A stretch of 64,000 bases of DNA from Sphingomonas montana (GCF_001956315.1 NZ_MOLY01000042.1:124001-188000); one strand, 5' to 3'. Positions 10,930 to 20,035 are shown, counted from the stretch's first letter. Made by a program: numbers and translations. The notes: generated from the sequence alone by a model not told the origin.

Positions 10930-12634
10930 GAAGCGCCTCCAGCTCGGCCTGGGGGAGATGCTCCCACGCTTCGGGCAATTGGCCAAGATATTCCTCGAGC
11001 GCAAGCGACACCGACACGTAGGACATCGAGTCGCCATCCGAGTCGGCGAAGCTGCCGCCGCTCGCGGCCGCAGCACCGAGGAAGCCGCCATAGATGTGCG
11101 CGACGCTGTCCCAGCTCTGTGTATGGAGGCCGAGTATGCCCGCTGCCTCGTCCCATATCGTGCGGTAGAAGCGTGGCGAGGTGACGATGCTCCGGAAGTT
11201 CGCCGGTCCGTCTGCCGCCGCGTGCGCCACCGGATCGGTCGTGGCAGTCAGCAACGCGCGATAGTCGATCTTGCCATTGGCAAGGCGCGGCAGCGGATCG
11301 ACCACCTGCGCGACGAAGATATGCGGCGGAAGTCCGTAACGCGCGGCCAACCGCTGGACGAGTTCCGCCTTCTGCCCGTCGGTGCCGGCCGGAAGCGCAA
11401 CGACAATCCGCGTGTCGTCGCCGGTGCAGACCGCGCCCGGTGCCGTTTCGCCAGCGTCCTGCTCGACTTCGTCTAGGTTCACGCGGATGCCGAAGGGTTT
11501 GACGAAGCGTGCCTTGCGTCCGACGATCGAGAACAGGCCGTCCGCATGGCGGACGGCAAGGTCGCCCGTGCGGAGCACCGGCGGTGTCTCGTCGCCGGCA
11601 AGCGCATCGGGTGATTCGGCATAGCCCATCATGACGTTCGGGCCGGCGTAGGTCAGTTCACCCGGCGTTTCGTCGGCGGCAATTACCGTCCCGGCATCGT
11701 CGTACAGCATGATCGTGCCGCCCGGCACGGGGACGCCGATCGCGCCGGGCCGTTCCGCGGCATGTTCGGGCGGCAGCCACGCGATGCGGGGTGCAGCCTC
11801 CGTCTGGCCGTACATGACGTAGAAGCGCCAGCCCTGTGCGGCGGATTGCAGGGCAAGTCGGCGGACATCGTCGGCCGGCAGACGCCCTCCGGCCTGCGTG
11901 GCGTAGCGCAGCGTATCGAGCTGCCCCAGGTCGAAACCCGATTTCCGGATCATTTCGAACGTGTAGGGGACGCCGGCAAAGCTGGTGCAGCGATTTTCCC
12001 GGAACATGTCCCAGAAGCCGCGATCGGTGACGGAGGCGTCCGTGAGAAGGAGGGCCGCACCGCAGGCCAGATGGGAGTGCAGCACCGACAGGCCGTATGA
12101 ATAGCTGGGCTTCAGCGTCGTGATCGCTCGTTCGTCGGAGCCGAGCCGGAGATAGTCCACGATGGCATCGGCATTGCTCTGGATATTGCGGTGCGACAGC
12201 TTGACGAATTTGGGCGACCCGGTGGATCCCGACGTCGACAGCAGGAGACGCAGGTCGGGATGCAAGCCGACCGATGTGTTACCCAGATCCTCGACTGCCG
12301 CGTCAGAGCCGGTGAGGTGCCGGACGACGAGGTTCGGACGATAGGTCGCGACCAGGCGGTCGAACTTCGCGCCGCCGCCCGTTGCGACCGGGTGGACGAC
12401 ATGACCGGCAATCAGACAGCCGAGATAGGCCGTGATCGAAGCGACATCGTTTTCCAGTTCAAGGAAGACCAGTTTTCGCCCGAGCCCGACCTGTTCCGCA
12501 AATGCCCGCGCGGCTGCATCGAGTGCCCGATAGGACAAGGTCGCGCCGCCGGACACGATGAGCGCTGGAGCATCGCCATGACGCGCCAGATCCCCATAGA
12601 AGCTTCGTTCCGGCGTGTTGTGCGTGTCAGGCAT
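10907..12634 (-). CDS. AMP-dependent acyl ligase fused to a C-terminal acyl-carrier-like domain
   Basis: 575 residues. The adenylation domain shows the P-loop STSGSTGSPKFVKLSHRN near residue 130, YGQTEAAPR near 272, VLRTGDLA near 353 and the catalytic Lys in GKIDYRALL near 455. The last 90 residues form a separate domain with DSDGDSMSYV; Ser near residue 536 matches the phosphopantetheine attachment site of carrier proteins. The enzyme would adenylate a carboxylic acid and load it onto its own carrier domain in the cytoplasm. ATG at 12632-12634 overlaps the upstream acetyltransferase-like gene by 8 nt, and the membrane acyltransferase gene overlaps its 3' end, so all three form one coupled unit. 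Substrate is unknown. Confidence 0.85.
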   Translation of the reverse strand: MPDTHNTPERSFYGDLARHGDAPALIVSGGATLSYRALDAAARAFAEQVGLGRKLVFLELENDVASITAYLGCLIAGHVVHPVATGGGAKFDRLVATYRPNLVVRHLTGSDAAVEDLGNTSVGLHPDLRLLLSTSGSTGSPKFVKLSHRNIQSNADAIVDYLRLGSDERAITTLKPSYSYGLSVLHSHLACGAALLLTDASVTDRGFWDMFRENRCTSFAGVPYTFEMIRKSGFDLGQLDTLRYATQAGGRLPADDVRRLALQSAAQGWRFYVMYGQTEAAPRIAWLPPEHAAERPGAIGVPVPGGTIMLYDDAGTVIAADETPGELTYAGPNVMMGYAESPDALAGDETPPVLRTGDLAVRHADGLFSIVGRKARFVKPFGIRVNLDEVEQDAGETAPGAVCTGDDTRIVVALPAGTDGQKAELVQRLAARYGLPPHIFVAQVVDPLPRLANGKIDYRALLTATTDPVAHAAADGPANFRSIVTSPRFYRTIWDEAAGILGLHTQSWDSVAHIYGGFLGAAAASGGSFADSDGDSMSYVSVSLALEEYLGQLPEAWEHLPQAELEALREQPAAF

Positions 12635-13217
12635 CGTGCCGGGCTTCCTCATGCCGGGCGTCTGCGCGAACCGGTTTGTCCGTGGCGATCGGCACCATGA
12701 CCGCCGGAATGCCGTACGCCGTGTGAAAAGCGGGGACATCCTTGGTCACGACGGCATTCGCGCCGACCACGGCCCCGTTGCCGACGGTCACCGCGCCGAT
12801 AAGCTTGGCGCCGGGATAGATGACGACGTCATCCCCAAGGGTGGGATATTCGCCATTGGCCCGCTCCCCGGACCGAGCGCCCAGCGTCACCTGCTGGTAG
12901 ATCCTGCAGCGCGCACCGATGCGCACGCCAGCCCCCACTACGATGCCGTTGGGATGCGGCAGGTTGAGGCCCGGACCAATCGATGCCCCGCAATGCACGA
13001 AACATCCGAAATCCCGCCGCAACCGCATCAACCGGCGTCGGGCGCGACCATTGCGGTCGCGGGCATGCCAATGCTGTGAAAGGCGGATCAGAATAACCGC
13101 ACCCCGATGGCTCCGCTCGATCCAGAGGATACGCCATATGGCCGTCCAGAACCGGATCGGACGGACCTTCTTGCCGAAAAGATCAATCTCAAGTGCAGCG
13201 AGCGCTTCCGATCTCAT
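12627..13217 (-). CDS. Serine-acetyltransferase-like left-handed beta-helix acyltransferase
   Basis: 196 residues from the ATG at 13215-13217; a TTG nine codons upstream is an alternative. After an Arg/Trp-rich helical N-terminus come hexapeptide repeats: GCFVHCGASIGPGLNLPHPNG, IGARCRIYQQVTLG, GDDVVIYPGAKLIG and GNGAVVGANAVVTKDVP. The His in LNLPHPNGIV region and the capping sequence AYGIPA fit the SAT-like family. It is the first gene of a three-gene minus-strand unit with the ligase-carrier fusion and the membrane acyltransferase. It likely modifies the polysaccharide or a precursor with an acyl group. No good Shine-Dalgarno sequence precedes either start. Confidence 0.75.
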   Translation of the reverse strand: MRSEALAALEIDLFGKKVRPIRFWTAIWRILWIERSHRGAVILIRLSQHWHARDRNGRARRRLMRLRRDFGCFVHCGASIGPGLNLPHPNGIVVGAGVRIGARCRIYQQVTLGARSGERANGEYPTLGDDVVIYPGAKLIGAVTVGNGAVVGANAVVTKDVPAFHTAYGIPAVMVPIATDKPVRADARHEEARHDA

Positions 13218-13382
13218 GCAGGCATCATTGAGCAGTTGCAGCAATTGTGCAAGCGCGACGTGTCGACCGGCGATCCGACAATCCGGCGGCCGTTCGAAGA
13301 CATGCTTAGCGCCGGATTAGCCAATCCCGGTAACAATGCGGAAGGATGCCGGGGCTAAGGCGGGCGTCGAGGAGACCGTGCG

Positions 13383-13646
13383 ATGTTACCCATGCCCAAG
13401 GCCCAGCCGCAAACGCGGCCTCGCGATGCTGCCGAGGCGTCGTCGTCCAGACTGTCTATTCCGGAGGACGCCCGCTCGCCGGCGCTCGACCTGCAGCGCA
13501 GGGTCGAGTCGCAGGTATTGCGTGGCTTCTACGCGCATTCCGCACCCAAGTCCGTGGGCCGGGTCCGTCGCCTGATGCTTGCGACGGGCATCGCCTGTAC
13601 CGGCTGGGTCCTGGTGTTCGCGACGGGCGCCCTGTTGCTGAAATAG
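13383..13646 (+). CDS. Small protein with one C-terminal membrane segment, unknown function
   Basis: 87 residues. The first 60 are polar with a helical stretch rich in Arg, the last 25 (LMLATGIACTGWVLVFATGALLL) form one hydrophobic segment ending in Lys, so it looks tail-anchored in the inner membrane. GAGGAG lies eight bases before the ATG, which supports a real gene. It sits between divergent acyl-modification genes and the tandem GT4 genes, 122 nt before the latter. I do not recognise a family; a regulatory or scaffold role in polysaccharide synthesis would be speculation. The main doubt is whether it is expressed at all. Confidence 0.5.
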   Translation: MLPMPKAQPQTRPRDAAEASSSRLSIPEDARSPALDLQRRVESQVLRGFYAHSAPKSVGRVRRLMLATGIACTGWVLVFATGALLLK

Positions 13647-13768
13647 GGCGCGCCCGAACGAAACAGGTTGTGATACGGGGGGGGTGAAGTCTGCAACGGC
13701 GCCGCCGCGTTCCGTCGCAGGATGCGATGCGAGCGGTCATGACGTCCGCGGCAAGATGGAGGGGTTCG

Positions 13769-14938
13769 ATGCCGACACCGATCGCGCCCGCGACCGCGCA
13801 CAACGAGCGCGCCGCGCGGTCGGTAGCACCCGGTGACACGGCAAGGACCGTCGGGGTGACCGGGTTGCGCGGGATCCCGGGCATCATGGGCGGTGTGGAG
13901 ACGCACTGCGAGGAATTGCTGCCGCGGCTGGTCGCGCTCGATCCGTCGCTGAACGTCGTCGTGCTGGCGCGGCGTCCCTATACCGGCCCGGACGATCGCA
14001 TGGTGCGCGGCGTACGGATCGTCCCGCTGCCCGCCCCGCAGCGCCAGAGCCTGGAGGCGATCGTGTCGACGCTGAACGGCGTGCTGCACGCGCGGCGGCA
14101 TCGGTTCCGGACGCTTCACATCCACGCCGTCGGACCGGGGTTGCTGGCTCCGCTGGCGCGGCTGCTGGGATTGTCGGTGATCGTCACCCATCATGGTGCG
14201 GATTACGACCGGGCCAAATGGGGCGTGGTCGCAAAGTCGATGCTGCGGCTGGGCGAACGCGCGAGCATGATGTTCGCAGACAGCGTGATCTGCGTATCGC
14301 CGTCACTGGCCGATACGATGCGGGCGCGCTTTCCGCGTCACGCCGCCAAGGTGCGCTACATCCCCAACGGCGCCCCCGGCGCAGGCGGGGACGAGACGCA
14401 TCCGGACACCGCGCTTGCCGCGCTGGGCCTGACGCCGGGCGGCTATGTGCTGGCGGTCGGCCGGCTCGTCCCGGAAAAGGGGTTCGATTATCTGATCGAG
14501 GCGTTCCTGCGATCCGGCAGCACCGCCAAGCTCGTCATCGCCGGCGCCAGCGACCATGAAACCCCCTACTCACGCGCGCTGCTGGCCCGGGCGAGCGACC
14601 GGGTACGACTGATCGGGCGGCAGCCACGCGGCGTGCTGCGCCATCTTTACGAACAGGCGGCGCTGTTCGTGCTGCCATCCTTTCACGAAGGCCTGCCGAT
14701 CGTGGCGCTGGAGGCGGCGCGGGCCGGCACGCCGATGCTCATGAGCGATATCCAGCCGAACATCGATGTCGGACTGCCTGCCGGTAATTATTTTCCGGTC
14801 GGCGATATCGACGCGCTGGCCACCGCGCTGCGTGCGGAGACCGGACGCTATGCGGTCGACGCGGAGGCGATCAGCCGCCGGTTCGACTGGGACGTTATCG
14901 CTAGACAGACGATGGACGTCTACCGGAACGCGTTGTGA
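13769..14938 (+). CDS. Glycosyltransferase family 4 with DUF1972-type N-terminus
   Basis: 389 residues. TVGVTGLRGIPGIMGGVETHCEE is split across the first strand and Gly loop of a DUF1972/GT4 N-terminal domain; the C-terminal half has YVLAVGRLVPEKGFDYLI and SFHEGLPIVALEAARAG near residue 305, the E-x7-E motif. Such enzymes are often rhamnosyl- or related sugar transferases in polysaccharide loci. The ATG at 13769 follows GGAGGGG. The stop overlaps the next gene's GTG start (GTGA), so it is coupled to a close paralogue. Linkage and donor are not predictable. Confidence 0.9.
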   Translation: MPTPIAPATAHNERAARSVAPGDTARTVGVTGLRGIPGIMGGVETHCEELLPRLVALDPSLNVVVLARRPYTGPDDRMVRGVRIVPLPAPQRQSLEAIVSTLNGVLHARRHRFRTLHIHAVGPGLLAPLARLLGLSVIVTHHGADYDRAKWGVVAKSMLRLGERASMMFADSVICVSPSLADTMRARFPRHAAKVRYIPNGAPGAGGDETHPDTALAALGLTPGGYVLAVGRLVPEKGFDYLIEAFLRSGSTAKLVIAGASDHETPYSRALLARASDRVRLIGRQPRGVLRHLYEQAALFVLPSFHEGLPIVALEAARAGTPMLMSDIQPNIDVGLPAGNYFPVGDIDALATALRAETGRYAVDAEAISRRFDWDVIARQTMDVYRNAL

Positions 14939-16116
14939 GCACGGGCGGTGGAAGGCCGCTGATCGCGGTGATCGGGCTGCGCGGCGTGCCCGACGTGATC
15001 GGCGGGATCGAAACCCATTGCGAGCAGCTGTACCCTGCGCTGGCGGACCTGACGGGGTTCCGGTTCGTCCTGCTGGCGCGCAGGGCCTATCTGCATGCGC
15101 CGCGTGGCTGGCTTGGCCGCGCCGAAATCGTGGGCCTGCACGCCCCACGCGGCATGGGGCTGGAAGCGTTCTCGCACACGCTGGTGGCGCTGTTCTATGC
15201 ATGGTGGCGGATCGAAGCCGATATCGTGCATCTGCACGGGATCGGACCGGCGATATTCGCACCGCTGGCGCGGCTGCTGGGCTTGCGCGTGATCGTGACG
15301 CACCATGCCGCCGATTTCCGCAGGCCGAAATGGGGCGTGATTGCGCGCGGCCTGCTGTTGTTCGGCGAAGCGATGGCCGCGCGCTTCGCCCACCGGGTGA
15401 TCTGCGTCAGCCATGCCCTGCAGGCCGATTTCCTGGGGCGGCATCCGTGCGCCGCGGCCCGCACGCTGACGATCCGGCACGGTGCGATGCTGACGACAGG
15501 TGCGGCAGGCAGCGACCGCCTCGTGCTCGATGCGATAGGCCTTGCGGACGGCGGCTACATGCTGGCGGTCGGGCGGCTGGAACAGACCAAGCGGTTCGAG
15601 GACCTGATCGCCGCGCATGCCCGGCTGGGCGACCAGGCGATGCCGCTGGTGATCGTCGGCACGTCGCTCGACGACGAAGGCTATGGCGAGAGACTGCGGG
15701 CCATGGCGGGCGGCAATGTCCGTTTCGTCGGTTTTCGCCATGGGCTCGAACTGGCCGCGTTGTATCGCGGGACGGCCCTGTTCCTGCATGCGTCCGCCAT
15801 GGAGGGGTTTGGGCTCGTCGTGCTGGAGGCACTGGCGGGGGGCGCGCGGATCGCACTTTCGGACATTCCCGTACACCGCGAGTTCGGGCTGCCCGACGCC
15901 TGCTATTTTCCGGTCGGTGAACTGGACCGGATTGCCGGAATAATGACGCGGTCGTCCAGACGGACATCGAGCTGGGGACCCGGCACCGCAATCGCCCGCG
16001 AGCACGGTTTGTCCGCGACGGTCGGGCAGCATGCGGCAGTGATGCGGTCGCTGGCCATCGGCGCAAGTCAGTCCGAGCCGTCACCCGCAACCAATCGGTC
16101 GAACAACGCCCAATAA
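14935..16116 (+). CDS. Glycosyltransferase family 4, paralogue of the upstream gene
   Basis: 393 residues from a GTG that overlaps the previous stop by 4 nt. The N-terminus AVIGLRGVPDVIGGIETHCEQLYPAL mirrors the upstream gene in two short blocks, and VTHHAADFRRPKWGV corresponds to VTHHGADYDRAKWGV there, so the two arose by duplication. The C-terminal domain has MLAVGRLEQTKRFEDLI and SAMEGFGLVVLEALAGG with the donor-site glutamates. It probably adds the next sugar of the repeat unit. Its last 49 nt overlap the convergent GT4 gene at 16068. Confidence 0.9.
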   Translation: MSTGGGRPLIAVIGLRGVPDVIGGIETHCEQLYPALADLTGFRFVLLARRAYLHAPRGWLGRAEIVGLHAPRGMGLEAFSHTLVALFYAWWRIEADIVHLHGIGPAIFAPLARLLGLRVIVTHHAADFRRPKWGVIARGLLLFGEAMAARFAHRVICVSHALQADFLGRHPCAAARTLTIRHGAMLTTGAAGSDRLVLDAIGLADGGYMLAVGRLEQTKRFEDLIAAHARLGDQAMPLVIVGTSLDDEGYGERLRAMAGGNVRFVGFRHGLELAALYRGTALFLHASAMEGFGLVVLEALAGGARIALSDIPVHREFGLPDACYFPVGELDRIAGIMTRSSRRTSSWGPGTAIAREHGLSATVGQHAAVMRSLAIGASQSEPSPATNRSNNAQ

Positions 16117-17261
16117 TCGGCGGCGATCCGGTCGGCGCGAAAATCTTCCATCCGTGCGCGGGCGGCGGTGCCAAGCCGGGCGCGAAGCGCCGCATCGTCG
16201 GCCAGCCGGCGCAACCCTGCCGCCAGCCCGGCGCGGTCGCCGTCACCGACGATCAACCCGAACGGCGCATCGACGACCATGCCCGACGAACCTGCCCGCC
16301 CGCCCAGCAACTCGCCCGGCCCGGACGGGCAATCGGTCGCCAGGACGGCGCGGCCCAGCGCCATCGCTTCCGCCATGCCGTTCGGAAAGCCTTCGTTGCG
16401 GGACGCCGAAACGAGGAATGCGGCCCGGCCGACGATCGCGAACGGATTGTCGAGGAAGCCGGGGAGCAGGATGCGCGTTTGCAGCCCGGCGGCGGCGATC
16501 TGCGCTTCGAGCGCGGGGCGGGCGGGGCCGTCGCCCAGGATCACGAGCGGCAGCGCGATGCCGGCGGTGCGATAGGCATCGATCAGCAGGTCGAACCCCT
16601 TGGCGTCGACCAGTCGGCCGACGGCGACCGCGAACGATGCCGGTAACGCAATGGCGGGCGGTTGCAGCGCGTCGGCCGCGATGCGTTCGAGGTCATAGGG
16701 GTTGTTGATCGTGGCGATGCGCCCCGGGGCCAGCCCGAAATCATCGATCAGGTCGCGACGGACGCCTTCGGACACCGCCAGGATGCAGGTCGCCCGCGGA
16801 TAGAGCAGCCGCGGGAGCGCGCGCAGCAGCCGCAACCGCCAGCCATGGTAGCGGCCCGCCAGATGCGACCCCAGGTGCATCCGTTCGCACAACAGGCGTC
16901 GCTGGCCGGCGGGCAGCGCGGCGGTCGCGATATTGGCACGGACCAGCAGGCTGACGACCAGGTCCGGGCGCAGGGTGCGGACCACCCGTCGCAACCCGAT
17001 CGCACTGCGCCACAGGCCGCCACGCGCATCCAGGACATGCTTGCCCGTCAGCGCAGGCAGGACCCGCATTTCCGGTTCCCGATCGAGCAGCACCAGGTGC
17101 AGCGCGTAATCCGCATGGCGCGCCCCCGCGGCGCGGAGCAGGTTGTCCAGGACGCGTTCCGCGCCGCCGCTGCCGATCGAGTTGATGACGAACAGGATGG
17201 TGGGGCGGCGTGCGCGCGTCGGCGCGGTGTCCGTGCGATCCGACAGAATGGCTCTCCTCAC
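16068..17261 (-). CDS. Glycosyltransferase family 4
   Basis: 397 residues if started at the GTG of 17259-17261. TILFVINSIGSGGAERVLDNLL is the standard opening of this GT4 subgroup; FAVAVGRLVDAKGFDLLI and SASRNEGFPNGMAEAMALG (donor-site Glu pair) follow in the C-terminal domain. The start is uncertain: GAGGAG lies inside the first codons (about 17253-17258), so initiation at a nearby ATT or CTG codon is possible. It converges with and overlaps the tandem GT4 pair by 49 nt and is divergent from ugd. It likely contributes one linkage of the polysaccharide. Confidence 0.88.
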   Translation of the reverse strand: MRRAILSDRTDTAPTRARRPTILFVINSIGSGGAERVLDNLLRAAGARHADYALHLVLLDREPEMRVLPALTGKHVLDARGGLWRSAIGLRRVVRTLRPDLVVSLLVRANIATAALPAGQRRLLCERMHLGSHLAGRYHGWRLRLLRALPRLLYPRATCILAVSEGVRRDLIDDFGLAPGRIATINNPYDLERIAADALQPPAIALPASFAVAVGRLVDAKGFDLLIDAYRTAGIALPLVILGDGPARPALEAQIAAAGLQTRILLPGFLDNPFAIVGRAAFLVSASRNEGFPNGMAEAMALGRAVLATDCPSGPGELLGGRAGSSGMVVDAPFGLIVGDGDRAGLAAGLRRLADDAALRARLGTAARARMEDFRADRIAADYWALFDRLVAGDGSD

Positions 17262-17753
17262 GCCGATGGCAGGACAGGTGGCAGGTCACGCTGTCATGAT
17301 CGAAACGGGCGCATGGCGACACCCGATTCGCGGGTCAGACGCATCTACCGGTGTTTACGGCTTGCCGGCGTTGCAAGGCGCGCCCGGTCAGTGCCTTCAT
17401 CCTTGGTCGACGGCTGCCGCGAATCGTTATCGGCGGTACGCGACGGGCGATCCGTCGACCGCCGCCGCCGGGTAACCATGGTTCGGGCGCCAGGCGCCGA
17501 TTCGGCCCGACCGGGTAGCCGTCATAACCGGGTTGCCATAACGGGTGGCGCCGGCGCGATCCGTTCCGAGCGCGGGGCCGTTTCCGGCGCGCCGCCCCGC
17601 CGGACTGGCGAAGTTCGGCGCCGCCCCGGCGCAAGTCCCGATATGGGCGCGGCTTTGTACTTGCTTCCGGGCGGCAGTCGCAGGTAGCGCAGGAAGTGTC
17701 GCTGCGTGGGGCGGTCAAAATCGGTCGCGACGACGCTAAAGAAGGAATTCCCA
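17262..17753. other. Intergenic region upstream of ugd
   Basis: 492 nt between divergent genes with no convincing coding frame on either strand. It contains the perfect palindrome AACCATGGTT at 17474-17483 and the related dyad AACCGGGTT at about 17526-17534, followed by a partial copy ATAACGGG at about 17539-17546. These may be binding sites for a regulator of the divergent genes. No clear -35/-10 pair was found. Confidence 0.4.
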
Positions 17754-19055
17754 GTGCGTATCACCATGATCGGTTCAGGCTATGTTGGCCTCGTCTCCGG
17801 CGCATGCTTCGCCGATTTCGGCCATGACATCGTGTGCGTCGACAAGGACGCGAGCAAGATCGGTCGGTTGCTGGACGGCAAGATGCCGATCTACGAACCC
17901 GGTCTCGAAGATCTGGTGGCGCGCAACGTCGCCAACGGCCGGCTTCGGTTCACCACCGATCTGGCCGACGGGCTGAAGGGTGCCGATGCCGTGTTCATCG
18001 CGGTCGGCACGCCGTCGCGTCGCGGCGACGGCCATGCGGATCTGAGCTACGTCTATGCCGCCGCCAAGGAGATCGGCGAGCTGATCGAAGGCTATACCGT
18101 GATCGTCACCAAATCGACGGTTCCGGTGGGCACCGGCGACGAGGTCGAACGGATCATCCGCGCCGCCAATCCCTCGGCCGAGTTCGGCGTGGTTTCCAAC
18201 CCCGAATTCCTGCGCGAAGGCGCGGCGATCGACGATTTCAAGCGACCTGACCGGATCGTCATCGGTTCCGAGGACGAGCGCGCGACGGACGTCATGCGGC
18301 TGGTCTATCGCCCGCTGTATCTGAATGCCGCACCGATCCTGGTGACCGGTCGCCGGACCGCGGAACTCATCAAATATGCCGGCAACGCCTTCCTTGCGAC
18401 CAAGATCACCTTCATCAACGAGATCGCCGATCTGTGCGAGAAGGTCGGTGCGAACGTCCAGGATGTGTCCCGCGGCATCGGCCTGGACAACCGGATCGGC
18501 AAGAAGTTCCTGCACGCCGGCCCGGGCTATGGCGGATCCTGCTTCCCCAAGGACACGCTGGCTTTGCTCAAGACCAGCCAGGACTATGATGCGCCACAGC
18601 GTATCGTCGAGGCGGTGGTGGCCGTGAACGACACGCGCAAGCGCGCGATGGGCCGCAAGATCATCCACGCGATGGGTGGCGAAGTGCGCGACAAGACCGT
18701 CGCGGTCCTGGGCCTGACGTTCAAGCCGAACACCGACGACATGCGCGATTCACCGGCAATCTCGGTCATCCAGACGTTGCAGGATGCCGGTGCGATCGTG
18801 AAGGCATATGATCCCGAGGGACGCGAGCAGGCCGAACCGTTGTTGCCGAAGGTTATCTTCTGCGACAATTCCTTCGAGGCGATCGAGGGTGCCGACGCGC
18901 TGGCGATCGTGACGGAATGGGACGAGTTCCGCGCGCTCGACCTGTCGCGGGTCAAAACGATGCTCAAGTCGCCCGTGCTGGTCGACCTGCGCAATATCTA
19001 CGACTCAAAGGAAGTCGAGGCGGCCGGGCTCGTCTACACCGGCATCGGTCGATGA
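17754..19055 (+). CDS. ugd: UDP-glucose 6-dehydrogenase
   Basis: 433 residues. It opens MRITMIGSGYVGLVSGACF, the NAD-binding Rossmann motif, and carries the active-site Cys263 in GYGGSCFPKDT. The enzyme oxidises UDP-glucose to UDP-glucuronate with two NAD+. The GTG at 17754 was chosen because AAGGAA lies eight bases upstream and the family starts here. It overlaps the downstream epimerase by 4 nt (ATGA). With galU at 23 kb supplying UDP-glucose, it makes the acidic sugar donor for the polysaccharide. Length and motifs are typical and no key residue is missing. Confidence 0.95.
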   Translation: MRITMIGSGYVGLVSGACFADFGHDIVCVDKDASKIGRLLDGKMPIYEPGLEDLVARNVANGRLRFTTDLADGLKGADAVFIAVGTPSRRGDGHADLSYVYAAAKEIGELIEGYTVIVTKSTVPVGTGDEVERIIRAANPSAEFGVVSNPEFLREGAAIDDFKRPDRIVIGSEDERATDVMRLVYRPLYLNAAPILVTGRRTAELIKYAGNAFLATKITFINEIADLCEKVGANVQDVSRGIGLDNRIGKKFLHAGPGYGGSCFPKDTLALLKTSQDYDAPQRIVEAVVAVNDTRKRAMGRKIIHAMGGEVRDKTVAVLGLTFKPNTDDMRDSPAISVIQTLQDAGAIVKAYDPEGREQAEPLLPKVIFCDNSFEAIEGADALAIVTEWDEFRALDLSRVKTMLKSPVLVDLRNIYDSKEVEAAGLVYTGIGR

Positions 19056-20035
19056 CGCGCACCGATCCGGTCCTGGTCACGGGGGCCGCCGGCTTCATCG
19101 GGCATGCGGTTTCACACCGCCTGCTCGAACGGGGCGAGCGGGTCATCGGCATCGACAACCTCAACGACTATTATGATCCCGCATTGAAGGATGCGCGGCT
19201 GTCGACCTTCAACGGCCGTGCAGAATTCGAATTCCACAAAATGGACATATCGGACGCGGCCGAAGTGGCGACGCTGGTGCGCGACGCGGGAGTCGTCCGC
19301 ATCGTTCATCTGGCGGCGCAGGCGGGTGTCCGGTACAGCATCGACAATCCGTTCGCCTACGAAAAGTCCAACCTCGCCGGCCATCTGTCGCTGCTCGAAG
19401 CGAGCCGTAACGCCCCCGGCTTCGAGCATCTGGTCTATGCCTCGTCCAGTTCGGTCTACGGTAATCGACCAATGGGCGGGGCGGGGTTCAGCGAGGACGA
19501 ACCGGCGACCAGCCCGGTTTCGCTGTACGCTGCCACCAAGCGTTCGTGCGAACTGATGAGCGAGGCCTATGCCGGGCTGTACGGTTTTCCCCAGACCGGC
19601 CTGCGGTTCTTCACCGTCTACGGACCATGGGGCCGGCCCGACATGGCGTATTTCGGGTTCACGCAGAAGATCTTCGCTGGCACCCCGATCGAGGTGTTCG
19701 GCGAAGGCCGGATGGCACGGGACTTTACCTATATCGACGACATCGTCGACGGGATCATCGGTGCGCTCGACCATCCGCCGGAGGCGAAGGAGCATCGCGT
19801 CCTGAACATCGGCAACACCCATCCGGTTGGGCTGATGGAGATGATCTCCACGCTGGAAGCCGCGATCGGCCGGAACGCGGAGAAGGTGATGCGTCCGATG
19901 CAGCCCGGAGACGTGACCGCCACCTTCGCCGACGTGTCGAAGCTGCAGGCGATCTGCGGATATGAGCCGAAAGTCATGTTGCCGGAGGGACTGGAACGTT
20001 TCGCCCGCTGGTATCGCGAATATTACCGGGTCTGA
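19052..20035 (+). CDS. NAD-dependent epimerase, probably UDP-glucuronate 4-epimerase
   Basis: 327 residues of the extended SDR family. VTGAAGFIGHAV is the NAD-binding loop, ASSSSVYGN carries the catalytic Ser/Thr region and SLYAATKRS near residue 159 the YxxxK pair. NLNDYYDPALKDARL after the first Rossmann half is characteristic of UDP-glucuronate 4-epimerases (CapI/LspL type), which make UDP-galacturonate. Coupling by ATGA to ugd supports that substrate. dTDP- or UDP-hexose epimerase activity of another kind remains possible. Confidence 0.88.
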   Translation: MTRTDPVLVTGAAGFIGHAVSHRLLERGERVIGIDNLNDYYDPALKDARLSTFNGRAEFEFHKMDISDAAEVATLVRDAGVVRIVHLAAQAGVRYSIDNPFAYEKSNLAGHLSLLEASRNAPGFEHLVYASSSSVYGNRPMGGAGFSEDEPATSPVSLYAATKRSCELMSEAYAGLYGFPQTGLRFFTVYGPWGRPDMAYFGFTQKIFAGTPIEVFGEGRMARDFTYIDDIVDGIIGALDHPPEAKEHRVLNIGNTHPVGLMEMISTLEAAIGRNAEKVMRPMQPGDVTATFADVSKLQAICGYEPKVMLPEGLERFARWYREYYRV

